The notes under the pieces were generated by a model. It searched no databases. It was not told where the DNA came from and saw only the letters and a program-made list of their open reading frames with translations. This document shows, in pieces, positions 8,354-17,621 of a stretch of 64,000 nt of DNA. How positions within the stretch are numbered: position 1 is the stretch's first letter; each line of letters opens with the position of its first letter. Location: assembly GCA_947495915.1 (NCBI GenBank), contig CANMAW010000003.1:398308-462307 (forward strand). Reading direction: 5' to 3'. The stretch comes from Maribacter algarum (ex Lu et al. 2025) (nom. illeg.) (lineage in GTDB: Bacteria; Bacteroidota; Bacteroidia; Flavobacteriales; Flavobacteriaceae). Position numbers and translations under genes: made by a program.

Positions 8354-9931
8354 TTAAATTAAAGGCAGTTTAATATAAAAAGTGCTTCCTTTTCCTTTCT
8401 CACTTTCTGCATAAACTTCTCCTTGGTGATCTTCTACTATTTTTTTAACATAAGCTAGGCCTAAACCATGCCCTTTTACGTTATGTAAGTCTCCAGTATG
8501 TTCCCTATAAAACTTTTCAAAAACCCTTTTTACAACTGCTTTGCTCATACCAGCACCTTGATCTTGAACCTTGATAATAATATGATTATTTGCAAGCTCT
8601 GTAAAGACATCAACTTTTGGGGCCTCATTTGAATACTTTATTGCATTATCTAAAATATTGACAATTACATTGGTAAAGTGCATTTCGTTCGCTAAAACAT
8701 CAGTACGCCCAGCATTTAAGTGAGTTTCGATATACCCACCTCGGTCAGCTATTATTAACTCAACATGCGTTATTGCATCTTCAATTATGTCGTGTACATC
8801 TACCCTATCCTTACTAATGTCAAGCTGATTTTTTTCTAGCTTAGAGATTCGCAATACGTTTTCCACCTGCGCATGCATTCGCTTATTTTCATCTCTGATC
8901 ATTTTTAGATATCTAAATATCTTTTCTTTATCATCAATAATTTTCGGGTTTTTGATGGCCTCTACCGCTAAATTAATAGTTGCAATTGGCGTCTTAAACT
9001 CATGCGTCATATTATTGATAAAATCAGATTTGATTTCTGAAATCTGCTTTTGTTTAATTAGTTGATAAATGGCACCTGAATATGATGCTATAATTACCAA
9101 TGTGAACAACAACGATAATATTGCTAAACCTAAAATCGAACTTATTAAAAAAGTTTTTTTCTTCGGAAACGATATTAAAAGTGAGAAATCAGAATAACCC
9201 TCACCGTCAACGAAAATTGCAGACTTGTAAATCGTATTTTTATCATATTTAAAACGTTTTGACTTTACCTTAGTAGGCAAGCCCTTGCTATAAATACCGT
9301 ACTCAAATTCAATATCAATTTTTCGATTAGCCAACTCACGATTTAATAACAATTCAATCTCTTGAGTTGATACTCTTTTATGAATAGGCCAACGGTTTGC
9401 AGATTGACTAAACACATCTTCAAATGCTGCTTTTTCAATCGCACTTAAACCACCCACTTTTTCAAGTCTTTGAATAGGATTTAGCCGGTACTCTTTACCA
9501 TCTAATCCAAATTCTTCTCTTAATACCGTCGTGGTTCTTTTACTTGTGTAATTTTTTATCGTTGTAGTATCACTACTACTATTATCAAAGAACGTATAGG
9601 GAATATTATAATCTTCTTCTAAAATACCGTGCTCATATAAGCGCAATTCATTGGAGTCAAAATCGCGATAACCAAACCATATATTGGTTATGTTCGCTTC
9701 TTTCAATTCTCCAATACTATCTTTTTGACTTAAATAGCGATCGGAATAGTCTTTTCTTTCACGCGCCTCTATCTTATCAGTTACCTTATCTAAAACTTCT
9801 ACAACTGCATTAGAAAATTGATCTTCTTTATCTTCTACTGATTTTTTAATCCAATAAAACTGAACAACAATAATTCCAATAAGTGAGAGGCTCATTAAAA
9901 TAACTAAAAGAACAAACAACCTCTTATTCAT
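8354..9931 (-). CDS. Membrane sensor histidine kinase
   Basis: A 525-residue sensor kinase. A first membrane helix lies at about 6-28, then a large periplasmic sensor region (about 29-258) without a recognised domain, a second helix at about 259-284, and a HisKA domain with the phospho-acceptor His310 in NNMTHEFKTP. The C-terminal HATPase domain has the N box (NILDNAIKYS), GAGMS and GHGLGLAY. It partners with the response regulator 5 nt downstream. Upstream of its ATG lie two adjacent short palindromes (9972-10001). Confidence 0.93.
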   Translation of the reverse strand: MNKRLFVLLVILMSLSLIGIIVVQFYWIKKSVEDKEDQFSNAVVEVLDKVTDKIEARERKDYSDRYLSQKDSIGELKEANITNIWFGYRDFDSNELRLYEHGILEEDYNIPYTFFDNSSSDTTTIKNYTSKRTTTVLREEFGLDGKEYRLNPIQRLEKVGGLSAIEKAAFEDVFSQSANRWPIHKRVSTQEIELLLNRELANRKIDIEFEYGIYSKGLPTKVKSKRFKYDKNTIYKSAIFVDGEGYSDFSLLISFPKKKTFLISSILGLAILSLLFTLVIIASYSGAIYQLIKQKQISEIKSDFINNMTHEFKTPIATINLAVEAIKNPKIIDDKEKIFRYLKMIRDENKRMHAQVENVLRISKLEKNQLDISKDRVDVHDIIEDAITHVELIIADRGGYIETHLNAGRTDVLANEMHFTNVIVNILDNAIKYSNEAPKVDVFTELANNHIIIKVQDQGAGMSKAVVKRVFEKFYREHTGDLHNVKGHGLGLAYVKKIVEDHQGEVYAESEKGKGSTFYIKLPLI

Positions 9932-9971
9932 CTTTGAGTAAAATTAAAGATTATAGTACTAGTTAATAATA

Positions 9972-10001
9972 GGTTTAACCAAACCTTAACAAAAATGTTA
10001 A
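9972..10001. repeat. Two adjacent palindromes between coaE and the sensor kinase
   Basis: GGTTT-aacc-AAACC (9972-9985) is followed without a gap by TTAACA-aaaa-TGTTAA (9986-10001). The pair occupies most of the short region between the coaE stop and the kinase start. It could be a weak terminator for coaE or an operator for the two-component genes; the sequence does not decide. Confidence 0.4.
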
Positions 10002-10012
10002 AAAATGGCGAA

Positions 10013-10597
10013 TTACTCGGTATAGTCAAGGAGAACCTTATGCAGTTTCAGCACTTTATTTTCAGTTTCGGCCAGTAATACATTATTAATTATAAAATCA
10101 GCCTTTTCCAATTTTTCCTCATCGGTTAGTTGGTTTTTAAAACGATCTTCAACTTGACTTTGGTTAATTTCATCGCGGCGCATTATTCGTTGAAGACGGT
10201 CAGAAATTGGAGCAGTTACTAGAATAATTTTATCGTAAAAACTTTCGGAATTATTCTCAAAAATTAACGCAGATTCTTGAATTACATAAGAGGCATCTTG
10301 CTTGTTTTTCCATTCTAAAAAATGATCTCTAACTGCGGGGTGCACTATTCCATTTAACTTAGCAAGTAGGTTTTTATCGTTAAAAATTTTTTCGGCGATA
10401 TATGGTTTATTTAGATCATCTCTTTGATAAGCTTTTGAACCTAAAAGTGCTTTTATTGCTTTTTTCAATTTTGATGTTTTCATCAGCTTACGAGCCTCTA
10501 AATCAGAATTATATACCGGAACACCTAAAGCCTCAAAAAAACCTGCAACTGTTGATTTTCCACTACCAATACCTCCTGTCAATCCTACAGTAATCAT
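10013..10597 (-). CDS. coaE: Dephospho-CoA kinase
   Basis: A 194-residue cytoplasmic kinase for the last step of CoA synthesis, phosphorylating the 3'-hydroxyl of dephospho-CoA. The P-loop GGIGSGKST spans residues 8-16. The substrate-loop Asp is in YNSDLEAR, HPAVR is in the middle, and RIMRRDEI is near the lid. The length is typical. It overlaps the YbbR gene by 4 nt (ATGA). coaBC, which catalyses earlier CoA steps, is in the same co-directional block. Confidence 0.95.
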   Translation of the reverse strand: MITVGLTGGIGSGKSTVAGFFEALGVPVYNSDLEARKLMKTSKLKKAIKALLGSKAYQRDDLNKPYIAEKIFNDKNLLAKLNGIVHPAVRDHFLEWKNKQDASYVIQESALIFENNSESFYDKIILVTAPISDRLQRIMRRDEINQSQVEDRFKNQLTDEEKLEKADFIINNVLLAETENKVLKLHKVLLDYTE

Positions 10598-11541
10598 TTA
10601 TGCTCTATTATATATTCAACTTCTTTTGTTTCTAAAATAGTGCTTTGAAGACCATCTGGCTTTTCTTTTAAAACCACCGGCAACTTTTTAGCCGAAGCAT
10701 CTTTGAGCTTAAGGTAATCAACAATTACCTTAAAGTCACTTGGTTTAGTATTTTTTAAATCTGGCAAACTGCCTTTACATAATATTGATAAGGTATTCGG
10801 AAACAACTTTAGACGCACACCATCAGGCACGTTAATAGCCTTCACCTTCACTTTTATGTATACTTCTGAGAATTTAGATACTTTACCTGCAATTCTAACC
10901 TGATTTTCAGAATAGGTTGTATGCAACAAATCTTCCGGTAAATTCAAATTTATAAGCTTCCTAAAATCTTCGGAAAGATTGTTCATAACAATATGCGCTG
11001 TATTTATTTTATTGATGGTATCAACCTCACTTACAGGACCTATAATAGTAATGGAGTCTGGTTGTAATTCAAGGGCACCTTCTAAAAGATAGTTTTGAGA
11101 AAAATTCAACAATATATTTCCTTTTATCGGTACTTTTTTTGTGAGCATTTTCTGAAAATCAAAAAACAAGGTGTCACTAGATACTTCTAAGAGTTTTGTC
11201 GTATTTGAAAGTTGATCTTCAATCTGTTTACGATAATCTTTTTTAGATAGAAAGAAATCCTCCTCTCCATTTAATTCCGATAAATCTATTTCAACAGTTT
11301 TCGCTCCAAATCTGAGAAACTGAAATCCGAAACCTTCTAACTGGGCTGTTATTCGATCATGCGAGGCATGAACAAGCATTTTATCAGATGGTACATTGAT
11401 ATACTTCAAATCAAAAACAGTGTCATTAATATATATTAAAGACAATTTACTAATAAACCAAGCTAAAGTTGAACAGAGTAAAAAAATCAAAAAGACTTTT
11501 ACCTTTCTTTTCTTGAGTCCATTTTTAATTTTTTGTATCAC
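10594..11541 (-). CDS. YbbR-like domain protein, membrane-anchored
   Basis: A 315-residue protein with a basic N-terminus, one membrane helix at about 15-33 and a long beta-rich extracytoplasmic part that contains YbbR-like repeats. In Firmicutes YbbR proteins accompany the diadenylate cyclase gene; in Flavobacteriaceae this gene typically sits beside coaE and a glycosyltransferase, as here. The function is not established. It overlaps its neighbours by 4 nt on both sides (glycosyltransferase upstream, coaE downstream), which indicates coupled translation. Confidence 0.82.
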   Translation of the reverse strand: MIQKIKNGLKKRKVKVFLIFLLCSTLAWFISKLSLIYINDTVFDLKYINVPSDKMLVHASHDRITAQLEGFGFQFLRFGAKTVEIDLSELNGEEDFFLSKKDYRKQIEDQLSNTTKLLEVSSDTLFFDFQKMLTKKVPIKGNILLNFSQNYLLEGALELQPDSITIIGPVSEVDTINKINTAHIVMNNLSEDFRKLINLNLPEDLLHTTYSENQVRIAGKVSKFSEVYIKVKVKAINVPDGVRLKLFPNTLSILCKGSLPDLKNTKPSDFKVIVDYLKLKDASAKKLPVVLKEKPDGLQSTILETKEVEYIIEHK

Positions 11542-12554
11542 ACGGTCGTGTTTGTTTTGAAAAATAAATTCGGAAAAATTTCTTCGGGAGTTTTGTTACT
11601 CAGCAGTAACCTTATTGTAGATTTCAAAAATCCAAATCCATAACCAAAAAATTGAATCAGTAATGACCATAACGAAAGCATGGCTACGGCTATACTTCTA
11701 TTTTTTAAAAATGAATCAATAAATATAAGCATCGCGTAAAATGCATATAACCACAACGGAGCAACAACACCTTTAAAAGATAACAAAATAGATACAATAA
11801 AACCAATACAAAACAAAGTGGGAAACCAATAGGTGCTTTTTGCTGTTGTAGGATGCCATTGATTTAGAATAGGGCGAACCATTCCAAATTTATGTACCTG
11901 ATTATAAAATTTAGCCCAATCAATTCTTCGCTTATGATACACAAAAGCTTCGGGAATAAGTTTTGTTTCAAAACCTTTATTCCATAATCTAAATGAAAGG
12001 TCAGGGTCTTCTCCCGGGTGAATATTACCAAACCCGCCAGTCTCTTGAAATGCTTTTTTGGAAATTCCCATATTAAAACTACGTGGTTGAAATTTACCAA
12101 TAGCTTTTTTATTTCCGCGAATTCCTCCAGTGGTAAAAACCGAAGTCATGGTATAATTAATAGCTTTCTGTATCAATGAAAAAGATGCGTCAGCAGCATC
12201 AGGGCCACCATAACAATGAACAAAATGCTCATCTAACGTCTTATGTACTGCATTTAAGTATTGTGGAGGCAAGGTGCAGTCAGAATCTAAAACAATGAAA
12301 TAATTGCCTCGTGCTCGGTGCATTCCATAATTTCTTGAATCACCTGGGCCTGAGTTTTTCTTCGTGTAGTAAGAAATATCAAGTTGATTTTTAAAGTCTT
12401 GAATTATTTCTTCAGAAGGTTGTGTCGAACCATCTTCAATAATAACAACTTCAAAAGACTGCTTAAAATTTTGAGACACTAAACTATCAAGCAATTCCTT
12501 AATCTCTCCAGGTCGATTGTAGACAGGAATGATAAAGGAAAATGATAATTCCAT
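11538..12554 (-). CDS. Family 2 glycosyltransferase, membrane-associated
   Basis: A 338-residue GT2 enzyme. The N-terminal GT-A fold shows IPVYNRP, the nucleotide-binding VIIEDGS and a DxD-type motif in LDSDCTLP (about residues 93-100); PGEDPDLSFR in the middle matches the acceptor-side ED motif. Hydrophobic segments from about 245 onward suggest two or three membrane helices. It should transfer a sugar from an NDP-sugar to a lipid or polysaccharide; the donor and acceptor cannot be read from sequence. It overlaps the YbbR gene by 4 nt. Confidence 0.88.
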   Translation of the reverse strand: MELSFSFIIPVYNRPGEIKELLDSLVSQNFKQSFEVVIIEDGSTQPSEEIIQDFKNQLDISYYTKKNSGPGDSRNYGMHRARGNYFIVLDSDCTLPPQYLNAVHKTLDEHFVHCYGGPDAADASFSLIQKAINYTMTSVFTTGGIRGNKKAIGKFQPRSFNMGISKKAFQETGGFGNIHPGEDPDLSFRLWNKGFETKLIPEAFVYHKRRIDWAKFYNQVHKFGMVRPILNQWHPTTAKSTYWFPTLFCIGFIVSILLSFKGVVAPLWLYAFYAMLIFIDSFLKNRSIAVAMLSLWSLLIQFFGYGFGFLKSTIRLLLSNKTPEEIFPNLFFKTNTTV

Positions 12555-12596
12555 TGCTATAATTTTATGTGAACCTTAACTGATATCAGTGCTGAA

Positions 12597-13409
12597 TTAT
12601 TCTGAAAATCGCTCAATAACTTCTTGACTTACACCAGTATTTGAAAAACCTCCATCATGAAAAAGATTTTGCATGGTTACTTTTTTTGTTAGGTCAGAAA
12701 ACAATGATACGGTATAATCAGCACAATCTTGAGCAGAAGCGTTACCTAGCGGAGACATTTTTTCTGCATAAGCGATAAAACCATCAAAACCTTTAACACC
12801 GGTTCCGGCCGTAGTGGCAGTTGGCGATTGCGAGATTGTGTTAACACGAACTTTCTTTTCTTTCCCATAGAAATAACCAAAACTTCTGGCAACAGATTCT
12901 AAATATGCCTTATTATCTGCCATATCATTATAATCAGGAAATGTTCGCTGTGCTGCCATGTACGTAAGAGCTACAATACTGCCCCATTCATTCATTGCAT
13001 CTGCTTTATATAGACTTTGCATTACTTTATGAAATGAAAGTGCTGAAACATCCCAACCTTTTGCTGTGAAATCATATTTCTCATCGGTATAAGCTCTACC
13101 TTTTCTAACATTCACTGACATTCCAATAGAATGCAAAACAAAATCAAGCTTACCTCCTAAAATCTCAACCGACTTACTTACTAGGTTTTCCAAATCTTCC
13201 TCACTAGTGGCATCTGCTGGTACAATTTCAGAACCTGTTTTTTCTGCCAAATCTTTAATTTGTCCCATTCGCATTGCAATTGGTGCATTGGTTAGTACAA
13301 ACGTTCCGCCTTCAGCATGAACTCTTTCTGCTGTTTTCCAAGCAATTGAATTTTCATCTAAAGCGCCAAAAATGATTCCTTTTTTTCCTTTCAGTAAATT
13401 GTAAGCCAT
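12597..13409 (-). CDS. fabI: Enoyl-[acyl-carrier-protein] reductase (NADH)
   Basis: A 270-residue atypical short-chain dehydrogenase that reduces enoyl-ACP to acyl-ACP, the last step of each fatty-acid elongation cycle. The FabI-type cofactor motif is GALDENSIAW near 15-24 in place of a classical TGxxxGxG. The catalytic set Tyr150, Tyr160 and Lys167 has the Y-x9-Y-x6-K spacing of FabI. The enzyme is the usual triclosan target class. A good -7 promoter box (13444-13451) lies 34 nt upstream, so it probably has its own promoter inside the minus-strand block. Confidence 0.95.
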   Translation of the reverse strand: MAYNLLKGKKGIIFGALDENSIAWKTAERVHAEGGTFVLTNAPIAMRMGQIKDLAEKTGSEIVPADATSEEDLENLVSKSVEILGGKLDFVLHSIGMSVNVRKGRAYTDEKYDFTAKGWDVSALSFHKVMQSLYKADAMNEWGSIVALTYMAAQRTFPDYNDMADNKAYLESVARSFGYFYGKEKKVRVNTISQSPTATTAGTGVKGFDGFIAYAEKMSPLGNASAQDCADYTVSLFSDLTKKVTMQNLFHDGGFSNTGVSQEVIERFSE

Positions 13410-13443
13410 GTATTTTTATTTTCTATTGTTCTCTTTGAGAATT

Positions 13444-13451
13444 CAAAGATA
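13444..13451 (-). promoter_or_regulatory. -7 promoter box for fabI
   Basis: Read on the minus strand this is TATCTTTG, a full match to TAnnTTTG, ending 34 nt before the fabI ATG. It sits in the intergenic gap between recN and fabI. No TTG at the -33 distance is evident. Confidence 0.45.
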
Positions 13452-13476
13452 TTTAAAAGTTCGCAGAATTACCTTT

Positions 13477-15129
13477 CTAATTTAAAAGCTGCTTTGCATG
13501 AGCTAATGCTGAATCAGAAACTTCTTTACCACCCAACATTTCAGCCAACTCTACCACTCTTTCATTCTGCGAAAGTCGTTTCATTTCAGTGCGAGTACTG
13601 TTGCCCTCTTCTATTTTATAAACCTTAAAGTGATAATCTCCTTTTGAAGCCACCTGAGGCAAATGTGTAATTGAGAATACCTGCATTGTTTTACTCATTG
13701 CAGCCATAATATCTCCCATTTTGTTTGAAATTTCACCTGAAACCCCAGTGTCAATCTCATCAAACATCATGGTAGGCAAATGTTCGTATTTTGCAAGAAT
13801 TGATTTTATGGTTAACATTATTCTTGATAGCTCACCACCTGATGCCACCTTCTTTAATTCACCATAATCCATACCCTTATTGGCTGAAAACAAAAAGCTC
13901 AAATCGTCGTTGCCATTAGATTTAAAATCACTAGCAGGTTTCAAACTAATTTGAAACGTAGCACTTGGCATACCAAGCGTATCTAAACTTTTTTCTAATT
14001 GATTTTTTAAATCGGGTATCACTTTTTTTCTTCTCTCGCTTAACGTTTTTGCTAAAGCAGTCAATTCTTTAATAATCTTTTCAAGTTCTTGCTCTTTAAG
14101 ACTAATAGTTTCTTCAAGATTTTCGGTTACCCCTACACTTTTCGCCAAAGAAACTTTAATAGCTATCAATTCTTCAATGGTACCAACGGTGTGTTTTTTT
14201 TGCAAATCGAAAAGCACTTGCAGTTTTCCTCCAACCTGTTCTAATAAATTCGGATTGGCCTCTACATTTTCTTGAAGCGCAACCAATTCACCGGAGATAT
14301 CATCCATCTCAATAAACACCGATTGAATTCGCTGGTTTAATTCTTCATAGTTATTACCAAAGGCAGCTAATTTATGAGACACTTGCTTTAACTCACCTAG
14401 TAAAGCCATTAAGCCTACTTGTTCGTCATTCATTAATTGATCACCTTTTGAAAGCTGATCCATTATGTTTTCAACATTATTAAGTTGCTCATATTGCTCT
14501 TCAAGCTCTTCTTGCATGCCAGGCTTTAACTTAGCGGCTTCTAATTCTTGAAGCAAAAAACTATTATAATCGTGTTCTTTATTAGCACTTATCTGAAAAT
14601 CTACCAGTTCACTCAATTCTTCGGAAGTCTTCTTGTATTCCCCTAAAAGTTCTGAATACGACAACAAAATCGCTGAATTATCAGCTAGGGCATCAATCAG
14701 CTTCAGTTGAAAATCATTATTTGCCAATTGCAATGTTTGATGCTGTGAGTGAACATCGATTAGTCGATTGCCTAATTGCGAAAGAATATCAAGTGTAATT
14801 GGTGTATCATTAATAAACGCACGAGATTTTCCACTAGGCAAAATCGCTCTACGTACAATGGTTAAATCTTCATAGTCGAGATCATTCGATTTAAAAAAAG
14901 ACCTGAGTTTGTATTTTTTAATCTCAAACTCTGCTTCAATGATGCACTTTTTGTCTTTATCTCTTAATACACTTAAGTCTGCACGCTTACCTAAAACTAA
15001 AGATAGGCCACCCAAAAGAATAGACTTACCAGCACCCGTTTCACCAGTAATACAGGTGAAACCATTAGTAAATGATACATTTAAATCATCAATTAAAGCG
15101 TAATTTTTAATGGAGAGATTTGACAGCAC
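13477..15129 (-). CDS. recN: DNA repair protein RecN
   Basis: A 550-residue SMC-like ATPase for double-strand break repair. The Walker A motif GETGAGKS is at residues 29-36. Long coiled-coil arms fill about 150-370. The ABC signature is VASGGELSR, followed by Walker B MMFDEID and the D-loop. The length is normal. The start is GTG at 15127-15129, chosen because the MLSNLSIKNYAL beginning matches the family. It follows DUF4835 with a 54-nt gap. Confidence 0.95.
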   Translation of the reverse strand: MLSNLSIKNYALIDDLNVSFTNGFTCITGETGAGKSILLGGLSLVLGKRADLSVLRDKDKKCIIEAEFEIKKYKLRSFFKSNDLDYEDLTIVRRAILPSGKSRAFINDTPITLDILSQLGNRLIDVHSQHQTLQLANNDFQLKLIDALADNSAILLSYSELLGEYKKTSEELSELVDFQISANKEHDYNSFLLQELEAAKLKPGMQEELEEQYEQLNNVENIMDQLSKGDQLMNDEQVGLMALLGELKQVSHKLAAFGNNYEELNQRIQSVFIEMDDISGELVALQENVEANPNLLEQVGGKLQVLFDLQKKHTVGTIEELIAIKVSLAKSVGVTENLEETISLKEQELEKIIKELTALAKTLSERRKKVIPDLKNQLEKSLDTLGMPSATFQISLKPASDFKSNGNDDLSFLFSANKGMDYGELKKVASGGELSRIMLTIKSILAKYEHLPTMMFDEIDTGVSGEISNKMGDIMAAMSKTMQVFSITHLPQVASKGDYHFKVYKIEEGNSTRTEMKRLSQNERVVELAEMLGGKEVSDSALAHAKQLLN

Positions 15130-15183
15130 TATGTAAAAATTTGTGCTGTAAAGATAATTTATATTTTGTTGAGAAAAATACTC

Positions 15184-16077
15184 TTAATACTTAATCTTAT
15201 TCCAAGAATTTCTAAACTGTGGAGCAATACCATTTAAAGTTTCCTTGAATTTTACTAAATCAACTTTTGGACCGTCAGAAAAAATGTTTACAATTTCCTC
15301 AGATTTAGCATCAAAAAAAGTTTGGGTGAGCATTGAATTAGGGTCATTTTTTTTAATCTTTTCAAACAATTTCATCGTACCCATGATCACCTGTTTACCC
15401 GTACTATTATTATCGCCAAGAATATCTAATCCTTTTCGGTGATAATTGTACATAGCTACGCGGTATTCACGAAATCTGTTTGATAAAATATTATCAATTA
15501 ACTCAAACCGGCTTCGATCTTCTGAAGAATCTCCCCAACCTTTATAGTTACTACCTTGCCCCTGTATGGCGATATTTTGTGCTTTTTTCAGGTTATCAGA
15601 ACCTCCTTCTAAAGAAAAAGTATCACCATCCATACCAAGAATTATATTGGCATAATAAGCCATTACGGCCACCAAGTTTGATTCGAATACATTTTCATTA
15701 AAGATTAAAGGTTGAAATTCGATATACTCAAATAGCAAATTATTGTCTTTATAATTGAATATTGGGGTTTCATATGAAGTATTGAACACAGGTCTTGAAG
15801 ATTGTATTTGAATATTTCCTTCAAAACGATTAGACTCATATTTCGTTATGGTAATGAAAATTTGTGCGTTTATCAGCTCACTATCTTTAAATTTTCTATT
15901 ACTCCAACTATTCTTATTCATGAAATCATTCAAAGACCGTTCAAGTGTTTTAAAAACTGGTAAATCTCCTTGAGATAGTTGATCAGAATTCACCGTTACT
16001 GTACAATTCAATTCTTGGGCATTTAGCACCAAAAAAGAAGATAAAAAACAAATAGTGATTACAATTAGATTACGCAT
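15184..16077 (-). CDS. DUF4835 family secreted protein
   Basis: A 297-residue protein with a cleavable signal peptide (about residues 1-20, ending LNAQ). The remainder is soluble and rich in beta and helical segments without catalytic motifs. It matches the DUF4835 family of Bacteroidota, nearly always found between coaBC and recN as here. It is probably periplasmic; its function is unknown. It overlaps the end of coaBC by 8 nt, so it is in the same transcript. Confidence 0.85.
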   Translation of the reverse strand: MRNLIVITICFLSSFLVLNAQELNCTVTVNSDQLSQGDLPVFKTLERSLNDFMNKNSWSNRKFKDSELINAQIFITITKYESNRFEGNIQIQSSRPVFNTSYETPIFNYKDNNLLFEYIEFQPLIFNENVFESNLVAVMAYYANIILGMDGDTFSLEGGSDNLKKAQNIAIQGQGSNYKGWGDSSEDRSRFELIDNILSNRFREYRVAMYNYHRKGLDILGDNNSTGKQVIMGTMKLFEKIKKNDPNSMLTQTFFDAKSEEIVNIFSDGPKVDLVKFKETLNGIAPQFRNSWNKIKY

Positions 16078-17275
16078 TGATTCTGCCCGTTATTTCCGTA
16101 AAAATATCGACCGCTACAGCCGCTTTACTCTTTAAATCAAACGCAGTAATCTTAGAATTCTTATCTATAAAAGTGATTTTATTGGTTGGCGTACCAAAAC
16201 CAGCCCCTGAATCATTTAATGAGTTTAAAACTATGGCGTCTAAATTCTTCTTTTTTAGCTTGCCTTTAGCATTTTCAATTTCATTTTCAGTTTCAAGTGC
16301 AAATCCGACTAAAAATTGTTTCTTTTTAATCTCCCCTAATGAAAACAATATGTCTTTATTCTTAACCAAATTTATGGTTAATTTAGATTCTGATTTTTTA
16401 ATTTTTTGGTCAGCAATTACCTCTGGCCGGTAATCAGCAACTGCAGCTGCACAAATGGCAATATCAACGTTATCAAAATGTTTATGAGCGGCGTCGAACA
16501 TTTGATCAGCAGAAACAACACTTACAAGATCGATATGATCATGTTCTACAGTCAAATAGGAAGGCCCTGAAATCAATATTACAGATGCTCCCAAACGAGC
16601 CGCTTCTTTCGCAAGCTCATACCCCATTAGTCCTGTAGAATGATTTCCAATAAATCGCACTGGGTCGATTGCTTCATATGTTGGCCCAGCCGTAATTAAA
16701 ACCCTTTTACCAGAAAGCGGTAAACCTTTGCTAATATACCGTTTCATAAAAGCAACCATATCTTCTGGTTCTGCCATGCGCCCCTCACCATGTAAACCGC
16801 TCGCTAATTCACCTGACGTCGCAGGAATCATTATATTTTCAAAAGAATTCAACTTTTCAAATGAGGCTATTGTAGACGGATGCTTATACATATCTAAGTC
16901 CATAGCCGGTGCATAAAAAACAGGGCATTTTGCAGAAAGATATGTGGCTAGTAGTACGTTATCACAGGTGCCATTGGCCATTTTAGACATGGTATTAGCT
17001 GTTGCTGGAGCAATCAGCATTAGATCTGCCCATAGACCTAATTCTACATGATTATTCCAATTTAAGGTATCATTACTTTCTTTTATAAAAGAAGAAACTA
17101 CTTCATTCTTTGATAAAGTAGCAAGTGTAAGCGGAGAAACAAAAGAGCTGGCACTTTCAGTCAAAACCACTTTGACTTGAGCACCAGCTTTAATAAGTAA
17201 ACGTACGAGAAAGGTAGTTTTATAAGCAGCTATTCCTCCGGTTATGCCTAAGAGAATGTTTTTGCCACCTAACAT
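16070..17275 (-). CDS. coaBC: Bifunctional phosphopantothenoylcysteine decarboxylase / phosphopantothenate-cysteine ligase
   Basis: A 401-residue flavoenzyme for two CoA steps: joining cysteine to phosphopantothenate (C-terminal CoaB) and decarboxylating the product (N-terminal CoaC). CoaC has the active-site His76 in NHVELGLWADL and the flavin-site PATANT. The usual PAMN Asn is Asp126 (PAMDLDMY) and the Cys of the substrate flap is Ser159 (GELASGLHGEGRM). CoaB begins near 187 (RVLITAGPT) with the RFIGNHSTG and KNKDILFSLG motifs. It starts 2 nt after rpoZ. Confidence 0.94.
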   Translation of the reverse strand: MLGGKNILLGITGGIAAYKTTFLVRLLIKAGAQVKVVLTESASSFVSPLTLATLSKNEVVSSFIKESNDTLNWNNHVELGLWADLMLIAPATANTMSKMANGTCDNVLLATYLSAKCPVFYAPAMDLDMYKHPSTIASFEKLNSFENIMIPATSGELASGLHGEGRMAEPEDMVAFMKRYISKGLPLSGKRVLITAGPTYEAIDPVRFIGNHSTGLMGYELAKEAARLGASVILISGPSYLTVEHDHIDLVSVVSADQMFDAAHKHFDNVDIAICAAAVADYRPEVIADQKIKKSESKLTINLVKNKDILFSLGEIKKKQFLVGFALETENEIENAKGKLKKKNLDAIVLNSLNDSGAGFGTPTNKITFIDKNSKITAFDLKSKAAVAVDIFTEITGRINA

Positions 17276-17277
17276 AT

Positions 17278-17610
17278 TTAAGCGTCTTTCTCTGTATTTC
17301 TGTAATAAATTTTATCATTTAACCACTCCTCAATTGCTAACGCATGAGGTTTGGGTAATTTTTCGTAAAATTTTGAAACTTCTATTTGCTCTTTGTTCTC
17401 AAAAACCTCTTCAAGGCTATCACTGTAAGTAGCAAATTCTTCTAACTTTTCTAACAGTTCTTTTTTAATATCAGCATTGATTTGAATCGCTCGCTTAGAA
17501 GCTATAGAAATAGCCTCATAAATATTTTCTGTGGGAGCATCAAACTCATTTTTGTTTATGGTCGTAGTGGACACAGAAGCTTTCGAATTTTTTAAATCGT
17601 TCATGTTCAT
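17278..17610 (-). CDS. rpoZ: DNA-directed RNA polymerase omega subunit, Bacteroidota type
   Basis: A 110-residue protein with the omega-like core ENIYEAISIASKRAIQIN near residues 28-45, an acidic helical middle and a C-terminal WLNDKIYYRN. It assists assembly of the beta' subunit in RNA polymerase. Sequence similarity to proteobacterial omega is weak, but the position between bamD and coaBC is the usual one in this phylum. ATG codons occur at residues 1 and 3; the first is used. It is 11 nt from bamD and 2 nt from coaBC. Confidence 0.8.
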   Translation of the reverse strand: MNMNDLKNSKASVSTTTINKNEFDAPTENIYEAISIASKRAIQINADIKKELLEKLEEFATYSDSLEEVFENKEQIEVSKFYEKLPKPHALAIEEWLNDKIYYRNTEKDA

Positions 17611-17621
17611 AATAATAACCT

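Noticed and set aside
16077..16433. 118-codon plus-strand ORF opposite coaBC
   Set aside because: Antisense shadow of coaBC, with no family resemblance or start signals.
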